A DNA stretch of 64,000 bases, taken from Actinomucor elegans. Taxonomy: Eukaryota > Mucoromycota > Mucoromycetes > Mucorales > Mucoraceae. The first letter of the stretch is position 1, and each line of letters begins with the position of its first letter. Under the pieces are notes generated by a model. It ran no database searches and was not told the DNA's origin. It saw only the letters and a program-made list of their open reading frames with translations. Both the position numbers and the translations under genes were made by a program. The stretch lies in assembly GCA_026027325.1 (NCBI GenBank), contig JAMSLZ010000007.1, positions 1,860,001 to 1,924,000 of the forward strand, in the 5' to 3' direction. Of this stretch, positions 63,631-64,000 are shown piece by piece.

Positions 63631-63919
63631 ATAAAAGTATTCCCTCCGCGCCATTATACATATATCCCCGCGTAAGAATTGCTCGCATTATTTTACAGTG
63701 ATGATACATTATGAGTAATAACTTCTGATTCTCTTTCTTACCGCTGCAACACTGTTGTGGCTAACTTGGTGCGCAGATAGCCTGTACAGCCAATATTCTT
63801 GAAACTCCGGTTATTCTTCTAGTGGCCTCATATATAAAGCTTCGTCATTTTTTTTCGACTAGCTTCTCTTATATTCCTTATAGACTGTATATACACTATA
63901 AACTTATTTCTAATACTCG
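63631..63919 (+). promoter_or_regulatory. Upstream region of right-edge gene
   Basis: Contains CATATATAAAGC at 63829-63840, a good TATA-like element about 85 bp before the ATG at 63920, followed by a CT-rich leader. Confidence 0.45.
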
Positions 63920-64000
63920 ATGGCAAACGATTCAACTGGGCCAAATGCTTCATTACTAACGAAATGCTATCCTTTTGGCTCATTACCTCCCGAAGTAGAC
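63920..64000 (+). CDS. 5' end of a gene running off the window (unknown)
   Basis: An open frame starts at 63920 with MANDSTGPNASLLTKCYPFG and stays open to the last base (27 codons). It sits at the expected distance from a TATA-like element and behind a CT-rich leader. Too short to assign a family. Confidence 0.5.
   Translation, partial: MANDSTGPNASLLTKCYPFGSLPPEVD

Overview
This window is nuclear DNA from a filamentous fungus. The best fit is an early-diverging Mucoromycota/Mucorales genome. The evidence is AT-rich intergenic DNA, many short spliceosomal introns (about 46-75 nt, GT...AG, often with a CTAAC/CTAAT-like branch site), fungal-type proteins (HisG, PDAT, Ert1-type zinc cluster regulator, Mub1/SamB MYND protein, Trs85, Nha1-type antiporter) and decayed LINE and Tc1/IS630-type transposon pieces. 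The species assignment is inference; no rRNA or mitochondrial marker is present. For nearly all multi-exon genes the exon sums are exact multiples of three and the junctions restore family-conserved motifs, so most models are well supported.

Layout. 0-3.2 kb: urease (+). 3.2-6.6 kb: long gene-poor stretch with a GC-rich, hairpin-rich island near 6.0 kb. 6.65-8.2 kb: guanylate kinase (-) and a small orphan gene (+). 8.2-13.4 kb: gene-poor, with a decayed gene remnant (-). 13.4-18.8 kb: an acidic, Ser-rich C-terminally membrane-anchored orphan (-) and PDAT (+), which share a 220-bp divergent promoter. 19.1-20.2 kb: LINE fragment abutting a DDE transposase tail. 23.1-26.9 kb: small secreted double-psi-barrel-like protein (+), Ert1-type regulator (-), HIS1 (+). 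27.7-32.8 kb: secreted/membrane kelch protein (-) and RACK1 (-). 34.4-43.8 kb: short-chain dehydrogenase (-), HP1-type chromodomain protein (-), four-TM protein (-), Na+/H+ antiporter (-), small two-TM protein (+). 45.7-56.3 kb: Mub1/SamB (+), Trs85/TRAPPC8 (+), a LINE RT scrap (-), Mic12/Aim5-like protein (+), septin-like TM GTPase (+), SERTA-like small protein (+). 56.3-60.8 kb: cohesin SMC3 (-). 62.4-63.6 kb: ricin-B/CipC-like fusion (+). The start of another gene runs off the right edge.

The genes are mostly unrelated housekeeping or regulatory loci with no visible cluster logic. The most unusual thing in the window is an interspersed family of degenerate ~60-80-bp non-coding repeats. It has at least 15 recognisable copies on both strands, all between genes and none in exons. 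Other points worth a second look are a possible structured RNA at ~5.95-6.09 kb, two likely GC-AG introns, a phase-symmetric low-complexity exon in the MYND gene, and a septin-like GTPase with a C-terminal membrane anchor.
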